A DNA stretch of 64,000 nt from Pseudoalteromonas xiamenensis (GCF_030994125.1 NZ_CP099917.1:3518001-3582000), one strand, 5' to 3'; shown: positions 45,122 through 54,306, counted from the first letter of the stretch. Program-made: numbers and translations. Notes: generated by a model not told the origin, from the sequence alone.

Positions 45122-45176
45122 CTTTAGACAGCACAGTCTTTAAACGCTGCGAATAAACGCATTATAATTCCCCTAT

Positions 45177-45253
45177 GGAGCGGTAGTTCAGTTGGTTAGA
45201 ATACCGGCCTGTCACGCCGGGGGTCGCGGGTTCGAGTCCCGTCCGCTCCGCCA
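45177..45253 (+). tRNA. tRNA-Asp(GTC), copy 6
   Basis: Identical to copy 1; preceded by the ATTATAATT spacer variant. Confidence 0.99.
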
Positions 45254-45308
45254 CTTTAGACAGCACAGTCTTTAAACGCTGCGAATAAACGCATTAAAAT
45301 TCCCCTAT

Positions 45309-45385
45309 GGAGCGGTAGTTCAGTTGGTTAGAATACCGGCCTGTCACGCCGGGGGTCGCGGGTTCGAGTCCCGTCCGCTCCGCCA
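45309..45385 (+). tRNA. tRNA-Asp(GTC), copy 7
   Basis: Identical to copy 1; preceded by the ATTAAAATT spacer variant. Confidence 0.99.
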
Positions 45386-45440
45386 CTTTAGACAGCACAG
45401 TCTTTAAACGCTGCGAATAAACGCATTAAAATTCCCCTAT

Positions 45441-45517
45441 GGAGCGGTAGTTCAGTTGGTTAGAATACCGGCCTGTCACGCCGGGGGTCGCGGGTTCGAG
45501 TCCCGTCCGCTCCGCCA
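45441..45517 (+). tRNA. tRNA-Asp(GTC), copy 8
   Basis: Identical to copy 1 and last of the array. The following sequence differs from all spacers; no strong terminator is visible (only AAAGAT/ATCTTT, weak). Confidence 0.99.
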
Positions 45518-45871
45518 TCACTAAAGATACATTTCTCATCTTTCAATAAATTCTTAGGCTCTCTTCTTTAATTGTTGCTTTTTATTCATTTATATTCCTT
45601 TTTTATTTCAAATCTCATCGAATGTCTAAAGTTTAACTAGCTGATATATATGACTAAAAGTCACAATTTATCTTTCGAGACATCATTGCCTATTCAGCGC
45701 AGTAAAGACCGATATTAGGTATAAATTATATAAAATTGTTATCAAATAAATTCACATATTTTTCATAGGGTTGTAATTTAAAAGCTGACAGCGTTGTCTT
45801 TTGGTGTTGCTATATGGTGAACAAGGTGTTATCAATAGTTCCCCTTTCGGGGTCTATAGTCAGAGGATAAC
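45518..45871 (+). promoter_or_regulatory. Upstream region of the S8 protease gene
   Basis: No gene is seen in ~350 AT-rich bases. TGACAGCGTTGTCT (45786-45799) is a near copy of the palindrome in the metE region. A small hairpin CCCC-TTTC-GGGG (45841-45852) lies in the leader just before AGAGGA, the ribosome site, and could affect translation. Confidence 0.4.
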
Positions 45872-47677
45872 ATGAATTATAAGAAGAATTTAATTGTACT
45901 CTCGATACTGAGTGCAGCTACAAGTGCCTATGCGAACACGTCACCTGAGTTACCGTTAACGAAACGAGATCCGCTCACTTTCCAACAATGGCATCTACAA
46001 AACGTAGGTCAAACAGGTTTCTCTAAATCGGCGGGCACCGTTGGGCAGGACCTTAACGTCGATTTTGCTGATCGAATGGGCATTAAAGGTCGTGGTATTA
46101 CGGTGTCTGTGATCGATACGGGAGTAGAAATCAGTCACCCAGATCTTGCGGGCAATGTGGTACCTGGATCTCGTAACTTAATCGATGGCTCGGATTACCC
46201 TCTAGACAACCATGGTCATGGTACATCCGTCGCTGGACTTATTGCTGCAGTAGAGGGCAATAATATTGGTGGTAGAGGCGTTGCTCCATATGCAAATTTG
46301 GTTGGTTTCAACTATCTAGATGAACAGTCTATGGCTTCTTGGATGGTCTCACACGGCCTATCAGAGGATTTTAGGGCACTAGATCGTTTTACGGACCCTC
46401 GCGTGTTCAACCAAAGCTACGGAAGTACTCCTGCATCACCTCGCAATGGTGATTTATCAAATGATCCTGCCGCTGAACTTGAAGAAGCAATAATGCAAGA
46501 TATCACGCTCAACAGCCATTGGGGGCGTGGAGCAATATACGTGAAATCTGCAGGTAACTCGTTTGGATACTACAACACGTACATCAATGGTGTGAAGTAC
46601 CTTGTATTGCCTTATGAAAATAAAGAGTTTTTCAATAACCAAGGTTTACCATTTCATGATGCAAATATCACGGTAGATAATGCGTCAAATTGGAACTTAG
46701 TCGTCTCAGCGCTCAATGCTGATGGTAAATTAGCCTCTTACTCATCTGTCGGGTCTAATATCTTTTTAAGTGCACCAGGTGGCGAATACGGTGAAGATGC
46801 ACCTGCTATGGTTACAACAGACTTAACGGGCTGTGATAAAGGGATGAACCAGACCGGGCCTCATGGAAACTCGCTTCATGGTGGTACCGAGCTTGACCCT
46901 GAGTGTAACTACGCAGGTACGATGAACGGCACATCTTCCGCTGCACCAAACACCTCAGGCGCTATTGCAACTGTCATGTCTGCAAATCCAGCGCTGGATT
47001 CTCGTACAGTTCGTCATCTGTTAGCGTCAACAGCACGAAAAACGGACCCAACAAATCCAGGTGTGATGTTATCGTTTGAGAATGCCCAAGGCGAGATGGT
47101 TTCCTATGATGCTATACCGAGTTGGCAAACAAACGCGGCAGGCTACAACTTCCATTATTTTTATGGTCTTGGCGCTGTCAATGTCGATGATGCGGTATTC
47201 AAGGCATTATTTACAGGCGTATCTTTACCAAAGCTGCAGGTGACCGATTGGCAAAAAGAAGTCGCAGACATTGCTATTCCTGATGCAAGTCTTGATGGCG
47301 CAGTAAGTGCGATGCAAGTTGATCAAGATTTAACAATCGAAGCGGTTCAACTAAAAGTGAACATTGACCACGAACGCGTTCGTGACGTCGCTATTGAACT
47401 GACCTCGCCATCTGGCACACGAAGTGTGGTTTTAAGCCCTAGAACGGGTTTCCTACGTGGAAACGAAGGTGGATTCACGGATGCGCTGATGTTAACTCAC
47501 CATTTCTATGGTGAAAACTCAAAAGGCAATTGGACTATCAAAGTACTTGATACAGACAAAGGTAATTCATATACCCTAATTTACAATCAATCAGCAGGTC
47601 TAATTGGTTATAACAGCAAAAACAATGAACTAGCTGGTGTATTAAAAGACTGGTCTTTGAAAATTTACGGTCACTAA
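45872..47677 (+). CDS. Kexin-like S8 serine protease with P domain, lacking a propeptide
   Basis: The 601-residue secreted protease has a signal peptide (cut near YAN, residue 21) and reaches the catalytic domain almost at once, so no inhibitor-type propeptide is present. The triad is Asp82 (VIDTGVEISHPDL), His116 (NHGHGTSVAGL) and Ser355 (MNGTSSAAPNTSG). The C-terminal ~150 residues form a P/proprotein-convertase domain (AVQLKVNIDHERVRDVAIEL, LTSPSGTRSVVLSPR, GNWTIKVLD). This is the layout of Aeromonas sobria serine protease ASP, which is folded by an external chaperone encoded just downstream; a fitting gene follows after ten bases. Its substrate preference (dibasic sites or general) is not known. 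Confidence 0.92.
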   Translation: MNYKKNLIVLSILSAATSAYANTSPELPLTKRDPLTFQQWHLQNVGQTGFSKSAGTVGQDLNVDFADRMGIKGRGITVSVIDTGVEISHPDLAGNVVPGSRNLIDGSDYPLDNHGHGTSVAGLIAAVEGNNIGGRGVAPYANLVGFNYLDEQSMASWMVSHGLSEDFRALDRFTDPRVFNQSYGSTPASPRNGDLSNDPAAELEEAIMQDITLNSHWGRGAIYVKSAGNSFGYYNTYINGVKYLVLPYENKEFFNNQGLPFHDANITVDNASNWNLVVSALNADGKLASYSSVGSNIFLSAPGGEYGEDAPAMVTTDLTGCDKGMNQTGPHGNSLHGGTELDPECNYAGTMNGTSSAAPNTSGAIATVMSANPALDSRTVRHLLASTARKTDPTNPGVMLSFENAQGEMVSYDAIPSWQTNAAGYNFHYFYGLGAVNVDDAVFKALFTGVSLPKLQVTDWQKEVADIAIPDASLDGAVSAMQVDQDLTIEAVQLKVNIDHERVRDVAIELTSPSGTRSVVLSPRTGFLRGNEGGFTDALMLTHHFYGENSKGNWTIKVLDTDKGNSYTLIYNQSAGLIGYNSKNNELAGVLKDWSLKIYGH

Positions 47678-47687
47678 GGAGCAATCA

Positions 47688-48107
47688 ATGAAAAAATTAT
47701 CTTTGCTAGCAGTCTTGGTTCTTGCACCTAGTGTTTTTGCCAAATCACCAATCAATGTAGAAGAGCTTCAAGTACTACAGATCCAACCAGAGACTGTTTT
47801 GGATGGTTCTGCATTTGTAACAGTTGATGGGGCGGAAAGTGTACAAAAAGGCCAGATCCTCGTGGGGGAAAATGGTCTAGATGCCTATCGTGCAACTGGT
47901 GAGGTTGTTATCAAGCTCGCGTCTGTTGCAGATGCTGACAAATTAGCCCAGACACATGGTTTGACACTTAAACAAGCATATAAGCAATACTATATTGTTA
48001 CGGCGTCAAAGACGAACTTGAACGATGTTATTACCTCGTTGAAGCAGGACGGAACAGTGTTGTCTGCAAGCCTCGACCTACGGGATTTAGGTGTGTCAGT
48101 AAAATAA
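47688..48107 (+). CDS. Exported propeptide-like protein, probable external chaperone/inhibitor of the S8 protease
   Basis: The 139-residue protein has a signal peptide (MKKLSLLAVLVLAPSVFA-K) and a C-terminal half that looks like a subtilase pro-domain of inhibitor I9/fervidolysin type: GEVVIKLASVADADKLAQTH, LKQAYKQYYIVTA and VITSLKQDGTVLSASLDLRD (beta-alpha-beta-beta-alpha-beta order). It starts ten bases after the protease stop. In the ASP system of Aeromonas sobria the similarly placed ORF2 (about 150 aa) is needed for folding of the protease; by position, size and export this gene is the likely counterpart. Function is inference; direct sequence similarity to ORF2 was not computed. Confidence 0.75.
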   Translation: MKKLSLLAVLVLAPSVFAKSPINVEELQVLQIQPETVLDGSAFVTVDGAESVQKGQILVGENGLDAYRATGEVVIKLASVADADKLAQTHGLTLKQAYKQYYIVTASKTNLNDVITSLKQDGTVLSASLDLRDLGVSVK

Positions 48108-48131
48108 CTGCAATCTAGGTAAGCGTTATCG

Positions 48132-48159
48132 AGCGATAGGGAAACCTGTCGCTTTTTTT
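48132..48159 (+). terminator. Terminator of the protease-chaperone operon
   Basis: AGCGATAGG-GAAA-CCTGTCGCT (9-bp stem, one T-G pair, GAAA loop) followed by seven T, 25 bases after the stop. Confidence 0.93.
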
Positions 48160-48349
48160 GGCGTATATTGCCGCTAATTAACCGATTTTTTAAAAAGTAC
48201 ATCAATCTCAAGTCTTCTCGACTAGCCTTATACTAGCGTCTATTTTTATAAATGATTGTCACTCACGTGACAATATCATCTTTGTTTTGTAATTCGGCAC
48301 GATAAACCAATTAGCGTTTTCCATGATTTTGAACTTACGGATCCATGTG

Positions 48350-49102
48350 ATGAAGTTGAACCGGGCTAATCTAATCATTATGTTGAGTATTTTCTTTATG
48401 TACCCATCTTATGCTGTACAGCCTAAGATCAATTGGTATACGGAAGACTATCCTCCCTTCAATTACATGCATGAAGGGCAAATTGAAGGCATTTCAATTA
48501 AGGTGTTACGTGCTATGTACGAGAAATTGGATTGGACGTTTGATGAAGCAGACATTCTTTTAATGCCTTGGGCTCGTGTCTATAAAACACTCGAAGATAG
48601 TCCTAACGCGTGCGTATTCTCAATTACTTTTACAGAAGAAAGAGCGAGGCAATTTAACTTTATTGGACCGATGATCCAGAACACCGTTTCACTTATAGGG
48701 CATAAAGAAAGCGATTATTCAGATGTCGATTTGAAAAATATACCGGGGCTCAAAGTTGGCGTTGTGAAAAATGATATTGGTCATCAACTTCTCGTCAAAG
48801 AAGGGTTTCATGAGTATCAATTTGTTTATCTAAAAACAGGTTACGAGCTCGTCCGTATGCTGAAATTGAAACGGGTCGATCTGATTGCTTATGGAGATGT
48901 CATTGCGCGCTTTCAGTTTTCACGGGCACATATAGATTCGAACAATTACAAAATCATTGCGCCACTATATCAATCTTTTTTGGGGATGGCGTGTAATAAA
49001 GCGGTTGATGGTGAAGTGATCAAAACCTTAAATCAAACACTTGTTGAAGTATTAAAAGTACATCCTAGTTTAGCAACCTGGAATGAAGAAAGTGTTCAAT
49101 AA
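48350..49102 (+). CDS. Periplasmic solute-binding-like protein (SBP_bac_3 type)
   Basis: The 250-residue protein has a signal peptide (MKLNRANLIIMLSIFFMYPS, cut near YAV) and a type-3 solute-binding fold: INWYTEDYPPFNYMHEGQIE, EGISIKVLRAMYEKL, LMPWARVYKTLEDSPNACVF, FTEERARQFNFIGP, LKVGVVKNDIGHQLL. It lacks nearby permease genes, as many Alteromonadales paralogues do; these may bind amino acids or act in signalling. ATG at 48350 gives the best signal peptide; ATG at 48323 is nine codons earlier. Neither has a strong ribosome site. The ligand is unknown. Confidence 0.82.
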   Translation: MKLNRANLIIMLSIFFMYPSYAVQPKINWYTEDYPPFNYMHEGQIEGISIKVLRAMYEKLDWTFDEADILLMPWARVYKTLEDSPNACVFSITFTEERARQFNFIGPMIQNTVSLIGHKESDYSDVDLKNIPGLKVGVVKNDIGHQLLVKEGFHEYQFVYLKTGYELVRMLKLKRVDLIAYGDVIARFQFSRAHIDSNNYKIIAPLYQSFLGMACNKAVDGEVIKTLNQTLVEVLKVHPSLATWNEESVQ

Positions 49103-49141
49103 AAACCTGATTTGATTGTTTATTAAGTTCTCAGTCGGAAG

Positions 49142-49169
49142 ATAAGCCCACAGATTTCTGTGGGCTTAT
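49142..49169. terminator. Hairpin between convergent genes
   Basis: ATAAGCCCACAG-(4 nt)-CTGTGGGCTTAT, a perfect 12-bp stem. T runs are short on both sides, so termination efficiency is uncertain. Confidence 0.7.
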
Positions 49170-49173
49170 TGGG

Positions 49174-50796
49174 TTAGATAGTTGCGAAAAAGCAACCAAA
49201 TCCAGGAAGTCTAAGTTCACCTGAACTGTATTCTCCAGTGTGGTGAGAAAGTTCTTTGTGTTCAAACATTGATGCCAGATCAATGTCCATTGAAGCTTCT
49301 ACCGCGCCTAGGTTGAACGCACATAACATCGTTTCACCTTCAAATGTACGGTAGAACGCTAATACCGGCTCAGCAGTGTCAATGAATTCAATGTTGCCAT
49401 ACTTCAAAATGGATTTGTCCGCTCGCCACGCCATAAATTCACGATAGCGGTTTAAAACAGACGTGGGTTTTGAAGCTTGTTGGTCAACTGTTAGACTGGC
49501 GTGTTGTTCACCCATAGGAAGCCACGGTTTCGCTTTACTGAAACCTAAATGATCACCGTCCGCAGTCCAAGGCATTGGGGTACGGCAACCATCGCGACCT
49601 TTAAAGTTCGGCCAGAATGTTTTGCCGTAAGGATCTTGCAGATCTTCAAAGGCAACATCGGCTTCGCCAAGCCCAAGTTCTTCTCCTTGATACATGCAGA
49701 TACTGCCACGTAAAGAGCCTAATAGCGAAGTCAACATAGAGGCTTGGAGTGGTTGTCCATTGCCACCAGATTGGTCCCAACGCGACGCGACTCGTTCTAC
49801 GTCATGGTTGCTAAACGCCCAACACGGCCAACCTTCGGTCATCACTTCTTCTAAACGCGACACGGTTTCACGGATGTATTTTGCACTGTAGTCATTGGTT
49901 AGAAGCTCGAAGCTATAACCCATATGCAATTTATTGCCATCGGAAGTGTACTCCGCCATTGTTTGGAGAGAATCTTCCGACGAAATTTCACCTAGGCTAA
50001 CAGTTCCCGGATAGCGGTCGAGAAGGGTGCGGATCTCTTCCATAAAGGCCAAATTTTCAGGCTGTGTGTTGTTGTAGTAATGATATTGGAAGGCGTAAGG
50101 ATTATCTTCACTAAAACCACGGCCTTGGCGCAACTCTTTCGGTTTCGCAGGATTATCACGTAGCTGTTTGTCATGGTAGCAAAAGTTAATTGCATCCAAA
50201 CGGAAGCCATCGACCCCTTTTGCGAGCCAAAATTCAACATTGGCAAGTACGGCAGCTCTTACTTCCGGGTTATGGAAATTAAGGTCTGGCTGTTCGGTCA
50301 AGAAGTTATGTAAGTAATATTGACCACGTCTAGGTTCCCATTGCCATGCAGGGCCGCCAAAAATCGATAGCCAGTTGTTAGGCTGTGTTCCATCTGGTTT
50401 AGAGTCCGCCCAAACGTACCAATCTGATCTGTCGTTATCTTTACTTTCTCGACTTTCTAAGAACCATTGGTGTTGATCTGAAGTGTGGCTTAACACTTGG
50501 TCTATTACGATTTTAATATCACGTGCGTGTGCTTGTTCAATTAACGTATCGAAGTCTTCTAAATCACCAAACATCGGGTCAATATCTCGGTAATCCGAAA
50601 TATCATAGCCAAAGTCTTTCATCGGAGATTTGAAAAATGGTGAAATCCAAATAGCATCCACACCTAGGCTTTTTATGTAATCTAGTCGCTTTATGATCCC
50701 TTGCAGATCACCAATGCCATCACCATTCGTATCCTGAAAACTACGTGGATACACTTGATAAATAACAGCACCTTTCCACCACTCGTTGTTTGCCAT
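49174..50796 (-). CDS. Cytoplasmic GH13 alpha-glucosidase
   Basis: The 540-residue protein has no signal peptide and is a GH13 enzyme of the oligo-glucosidase/alpha-glucosidase subgroup: WWKGAVIYQVYPRSFQDTNG at the start, DQVLSHTSDQH, nucleophile Asp201 (DGFRLDAINF), acid/base Glu270 (SLGEISSED), Asp332 (SNHDVERV). It probably hydrolyses imported maltose and maltodextrins to glucose. GGAGAAGG precedes the ATG. The operator TGCATACGTATGCA lies 81 bases upstream, and the TonB receptor gene is divergent. Whether alpha-1,4 or alpha-1,6 bonds are preferred cannot be told; the maltodextrin setting favours 1,4. Confidence 0.9.
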   Translation of the reverse strand: MANNEWWKGAVIYQVYPRSFQDTNGDGIGDLQGIIKRLDYIKSLGVDAIWISPFFKSPMKDFGYDISDYRDIDPMFGDLEDFDTLIEQAHARDIKIVIDQVLSHTSDQHQWFLESRESKDNDRSDWYVWADSKPDGTQPNNWLSIFGGPAWQWEPRRGQYYLHNFLTEQPDLNFHNPEVRAAVLANVEFWLAKGVDGFRLDAINFCYHDKQLRDNPAKPKELRQGRGFSEDNPYAFQYHYYNNTQPENLAFMEEIRTLLDRYPGTVSLGEISSEDSLQTMAEYTSDGNKLHMGYSFELLTNDYSAKYIRETVSRLEEVMTEGWPCWAFSNHDVERVASRWDQSGGNGQPLQASMLTSLLGSLRGSICMYQGEELGLGEADVAFEDLQDPYGKTFWPNFKGRDGCRTPMPWTADGDHLGFSKAKPWLPMGEQHASLTVDQQASKPTSVLNRYREFMAWRADKSILKYGNIEFIDTAEPVLAFYRTFEGETMLCAFNLGAVEASMDIDLASMFEHKELSHHTGEYSSGELRLPGFGCFFATI

Positions 50797-50876
50797 GCAC
50801 CTTCTCCGTCGTTGCGTCCATAGGCCTTCTTAAGTTGTATGAAGAATACGTTATAGACTTTGGAGAGTAAAAAGTC

Positions 50877-50890
50877 TGCATACGTATGCA
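50877..50890. promoter_or_regulatory. LacI-family (MalR-type) operator 1
   Basis: TGCATACGTATGCA, a perfect 14-bp palindrome with central CG, typical of LacI-family operators; 81 bases upstream of the alpha-glucosidase start. Confidence 0.75.
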
Positions 50891-51278
50891 CGGGAAATCG
50901 TCTTTCAGAATTTGTTAAAGAATGTGACTGAAATTGGAAATCACATTGTCAGATTAGTTTACCAATAAAGGATGCAGTAATTGATGTAGAGGTCAGATGT
51001 CCTCTGTAGCCTCATTAAATTTGATGGTTTGCTACGCGAAGTAAATACTTTATTGGTATGACCAATTTACTTTCGATGCTGGTTTACACATTAATCATCC
51101 AGAATAACGAAAATAAATGACAAGTATATGATTCCGAACCTAAATTTGGGGCAAAAAAGTTTAAAATAAAAGTGAACTTTTTAAAGTTCTATTAATACAT
51201 CTAATTTTTCAACTAAAACAAAGGTATACGCAAAAATCATGTGAATATTTTGTGAAGTTAAAGATTTTGACCTACGTT

Positions 51279-51292
51279 TGAATACGTATGCA
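51279..51292. promoter_or_regulatory. LacI-family (MalR-type) operator 2
   Basis: TGAATACGTATGCA, 13/14 identical to operator 1; about 142 bases upstream of the TonB receptor start. Confidence 0.75.
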
Positions 51293-51433
51293 TAAAGTTG
51301 TTTAAGAAAAAAGGTGAGAGCTACTATTTGTGACGACAACAAACGTCGCTAGTAAAAAACACAAAAAATCAAAGTTGAATACACCGCGATATGCGGTTAC
51401 TGGCAAATAAACGGCTTAATGGGATAAAACACT

Positions 51434-54226
51434 ATGTCAATGTTCAAACCAAGTATGCTCACTTTAGCACTTGTTGCTGCTGGCGTGAGTAGTTACTCGT
51501 CATATGCAGCAGAAGAGCAAGCACAAAAAGAAGACGAAAAAGCGGTAGAAGTAATTGAAGTCAAAGGTTTCCGTGCAAGTGTGGTGGAATCAATTAACAC
51601 CAAACGTTTTTCTACTGAAGTGGTGGAGTCAATCTCTGCAGAAGACATTGGTAAACTACCGGACTCTTCTATTGCTGAGTCAATTGCTCGATTACCTGGT
51701 TTGACAGCTCAGCGTCTTGATGGACGTGCAAGTCGCGTGTCTATTCGTGGTTTCGGTGAAAACGAAAGTGCCACGATGTTCAATGGCAGAGAGCAAGTGT
51801 CTATCTCAGACAACCGTGGCGTAGAGTTTGATCTTTACCCTTCAGAAATCATGAGTGCGGTTACGGTGTACAAAACACCAAGTGCATCATTAGAAGCTGA
51901 AGGTATTGCCGGCGTTATTAACATGCAAACAATCAAGCCTTTGAGTGTTGATGAGCGTGCGTTGCAGTTTAATGGTCAAGTTGAAGAAACTAGTTTTGAC
52001 AAACTGAATCCTGATGGAAATAAGCGCGGATACCGTGGCACGATTTCTTACATTGATAAATTTGCAGACGACACGATTGGTATTGCGTTTGCTTACACTT
52101 CAATGAGCTCGCCAAACCAAGAAAAACGCTGGAATGCTTGGGGTTACCCTGAGTTTGAGGCGGGTGGTAAAAAGTACTCTATTTTAGGTGGTGCAAAACC
52201 ATTTGTACGTTCTTCTACACTTGAGCGTGACTCGGTTATGTTCGTACTTGAAGCCGCACCATCAGACAAATTGTCAATGGTTTTTGATGCACTTTATGTT
52301 GATTTTAAAGATGAGAAAATTCTGCGTGGTATTGAAATCCCATTTGCGTGGGGCCAAGGTCAAATTCCAGCAGAATACGCGACAGTTGATGATGCAACAG
52401 GCTTTATCACCAGTGCGGCAACGATTGGGCAACGAGTTGTAGTACGTAACGACTATGAAGATCGTAAAGCGGACCTTAAATCATTTGGTTTTAATTCGAA
52501 ATACGATATTGATGACCAATGGCGTGTTGAGTTTGACGCGAGCTATTCAAAAGTAGAGCGTGAAGTTTGGAGTTTAGAAAGCTATTCAGGTACTGGCCGT
52601 GGTGACGGACGCGGTGAAGCCGATAACATTGCTTACGCATTCAATGGCAGCAATGCTGGTGCGCAGTTCGGGCACAACCTTGATTATAGTGATTACGACC
52701 TGATTAAAATCGGTGGTCCTTTGTCATGGGGTTGGAGCTCTGCACTGAATGAAAAATACGGCGTGGTTGGAACTGAATATGAAAACCAACTTCAAGACGG
52801 CTTTATTAATGCACCTACGGTTGACGATGAGCTTAAATCACTAAAATTGGCTGCTAAAAAGACCATCGAAAGTGATTTTGTCAACGCGGTAGAATTTGGT
52901 GTGTCATACCGCGACCGTGAGAAAACGAAAGTGTCTGAAGGTTACTTCATGACGGTAAGTTCATTCTCATACCCTGATAATCCAGGCATGTTAACTGTAC
53001 CTGAGAAGTATCGTTTAGGTACTGCCAATCTTGATTTTATCGGCATGGGTAATATGATTGCCTATGATTCACGTCAAATGGTTGCAGATGGCATGTTTGG
53101 GTTACTAGCGGAAAGTCTAACGAATCCAAGCCATGCAACTAAGTCATGGTCTGTTTCTGAAGAAGTAACAGCGGCATTTGTTCAGGCGAATATTGATGCT
53201 GAAGTTGCAGGTTTTCCTGTAAAAGGTAATGCGGGTCTTCGTTACGTTCGTACGCAACAGGCGTCAGATGGTAATGCTTTTGGTGTTGTCGATGGTAAAG
53301 TTCAATTATCACCAACGCACATTGAGCACGATTATTCTCATTTATTGCCGAGCTTAAACTTGTCGATGACGCTTGATGATACTCAAACACTACGTTTTGG
53401 TGCAGCAAAAACAATTTCTCGCCCACGTTTGGATGAGATGAATGCGTCGATTAATGCGAAATACAATCTAACTCCAGATTCAAATGGTAATTACTGGGAA
53501 GTAGAGGGTGGTAACCCGACTCTTGAGCCTAAAGAAGCGATTGGTGTTGATCTTACTTATGAAAACTACTTCAGCCCAGAAGGTTACTTCTCAGTTGCTG
53601 TGTTCAATAAAAATCTAACGAATTGGATTTTTGACGGTAACTATGCAATTGATATGACAGGTGTGGCTGACCCATCAACAGGTGAAGTGCCACCTAACAG
53701 CCAAGGCACAGGTAAAGGTAAGGTAAATGGCGGCGGCGGTACTCTTTGGGGTTACGAGCTTTCACTTGCACTGCCATTCAACCTATTCCACGAAAGTTTA
53801 GAGGGATTTGGTTTAATTGCTAGTCACACAAAAGTGAAGTCTGACATTCAAGACCACAAAGGCGACGATTATCAGTTACCGGGTCTTTCTGATACGATTC
53901 AAAGCTTAACAGTATACTATGAGCGTAATGGCTTCCAAGCTCGTACGAGCATGCGCAAGCGTGATGACTTCAAAGGCGAAGTATACGGTCTAGGTTTTAA
54001 CACAGATCAAGTAGATATCATTGGTGAAACAATTTGGGATGCTCAAGTTGGTTACGATTTCAGTGAAGGTGGCATTGAAAGCTTGAAAGGTCTAACTGTG
54101 ACGTTCCAAGTTCAGAATATCACAGAAGAGCCGTTTACATCGCTTTCTGGCGACAACGCACTGCAAGTTCGTGATTACCAAGATTATGGTCGTACTTACT
54201 TACTTGGCTTTAGTTACAAATATTAA
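51434..54226 (+). CDS. TonB-dependent receptor for maltodextrins (MalA-like)
   Basis: The 930-residue outer-membrane protein has a signal peptide (cut near SYAAEE, residue 25), a TonB box region (VIEVKGFRASVVESI), a plug domain (LPDSSIAESIARLPGLTAQR, VSIRGFGENESATMFNGREQ, EGIAGVINMQTIKPL) and a 22-strand-type barrel with terminal aromatic residue (LGFSYKY). It should import large oligosaccharides with energy from TonB-ExbBD. Substrate is inferred from the surrounding glycosidases and shared operator; Caulobacter MalA is the model. It is the first gene of the plus-strand group, with a terminator directly after it. Confidence 0.93.
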   Translation: MSMFKPSMLTLALVAAGVSSYSSYAAEEQAQKEDEKAVEVIEVKGFRASVVESINTKRFSTEVVESISAEDIGKLPDSSIAESIARLPGLTAQRLDGRASRVSIRGFGENESATMFNGREQVSISDNRGVEFDLYPSEIMSAVTVYKTPSASLEAEGIAGVINMQTIKPLSVDERALQFNGQVEETSFDKLNPDGNKRGYRGTISYIDKFADDTIGIAFAYTSMSSPNQEKRWNAWGYPEFEAGGKKYSILGGAKPFVRSSTLERDSVMFVLEAAPSDKLSMVFDALYVDFKDEKILRGIEIPFAWGQGQIPAEYATVDDATGFITSAATIGQRVVVRNDYEDRKADLKSFGFNSKYDIDDQWRVEFDASYSKVEREVWSLESYSGTGRGDGRGEADNIAYAFNGSNAGAQFGHNLDYSDYDLIKIGGPLSWGWSSALNEKYGVVGTEYENQLQDGFINAPTVDDELKSLKLAAKKTIESDFVNAVEFGVSYRDREKTKVSEGYFMTVSSFSYPDNPGMLTVPEKYRLGTANLDFIGMGNMIAYDSRQMVADGMFGLLAESLTNPSHATKSWSVSEEVTAAFVQANIDAEVAGFPVKGNAGLRYVRTQQASDGNAFGVVDGKVQLSPTHIEHDYSHLLPSLNLSMTLDDTQTLRFGAAKTISRPRLDEMNASINAKYNLTPDSNGNYWEVEGGNPTLEPKEAIGVDLTYENYFSPEGYFSVAVFNKNLTNWIFDGNYAIDMTGVADPSTGEVPPNSQGTGKGKVNGGGGTLWGYELSLALPFNLFHESLEGFGLIASHTKVKSDIQDHKGDDYQLPGLSDTIQSLTVYYERNGFQARTSMRKRDDFKGEVYGLGFNTDQVDIIGETIWDAQVGYDFSEGGIESLKGLTVTFQVQNITEEPFTSLSGDNALQVRDYQDYGRTYLLGFSYKY

Positions 54227-54252
54227 TTCGTGACAAAGTTGCGGAATTAATC

Positions 54253-54288
54253 AAAAGCCCCTGTTGTACTTGTACTACAGGGGCTTTT
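54253..54288 (+). terminator. Terminator or attenuator after the TonB receptor gene
   Basis: AAAAGCCCCTGT and ACAGGGGCTTTT form a 12-bp stem with an inner GTAC/GTAC extension. It lies between the receptor gene and the halogenase-like gene and may lower downstream expression rather than fully stop it. Confidence 0.85.
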
Positions 54289-54306
54289 CCATAATAGGGT
54301 TACGCA

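Larger units (their letters stand above)
44515..45517 (+). repeat. Tandem array of eight tRNA-Asp units
   Basis: Eight identical tRNAs at periods 133, 133, 132, 132, 132, 132, 132. Two spacer types exist: A (with CAGACAGCACAGTCTC) between copies 1-3 and B (TAGACAGCACAGTCTT) between copies 3-8; B differs internally by one base (A,T,T,A,A in order). Confidence 0.98.
50797..51433. promoter_or_regulatory. Divergent regulatory region of alpha-glucosidase and TonB receptor
   Basis: This ~640-bp region holds no gene. It has two operator-like palindromes, TGCATACGTATGCA at 50877-50890 and TGAATACGTATGCA at 51279-51292, one near each gene. A short inverted repeat ACCGC-GATAT-GCGGT (near 51383) sits in the receptor leader. 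Between them the DNA is AT-rich. Confidence 0.7.

Noticed and set aside
44515..45517. CRISPR array
   Set aside because: The regular repeats are tRNA-Asp genes with complete cloverleafs, and the spacers are nearly identical to each other.
49142..49169. Mobile-element inverted repeat
   Set aside because: There is no transposase or target duplication; the hairpin lies between convergent genes where a terminator is expected.
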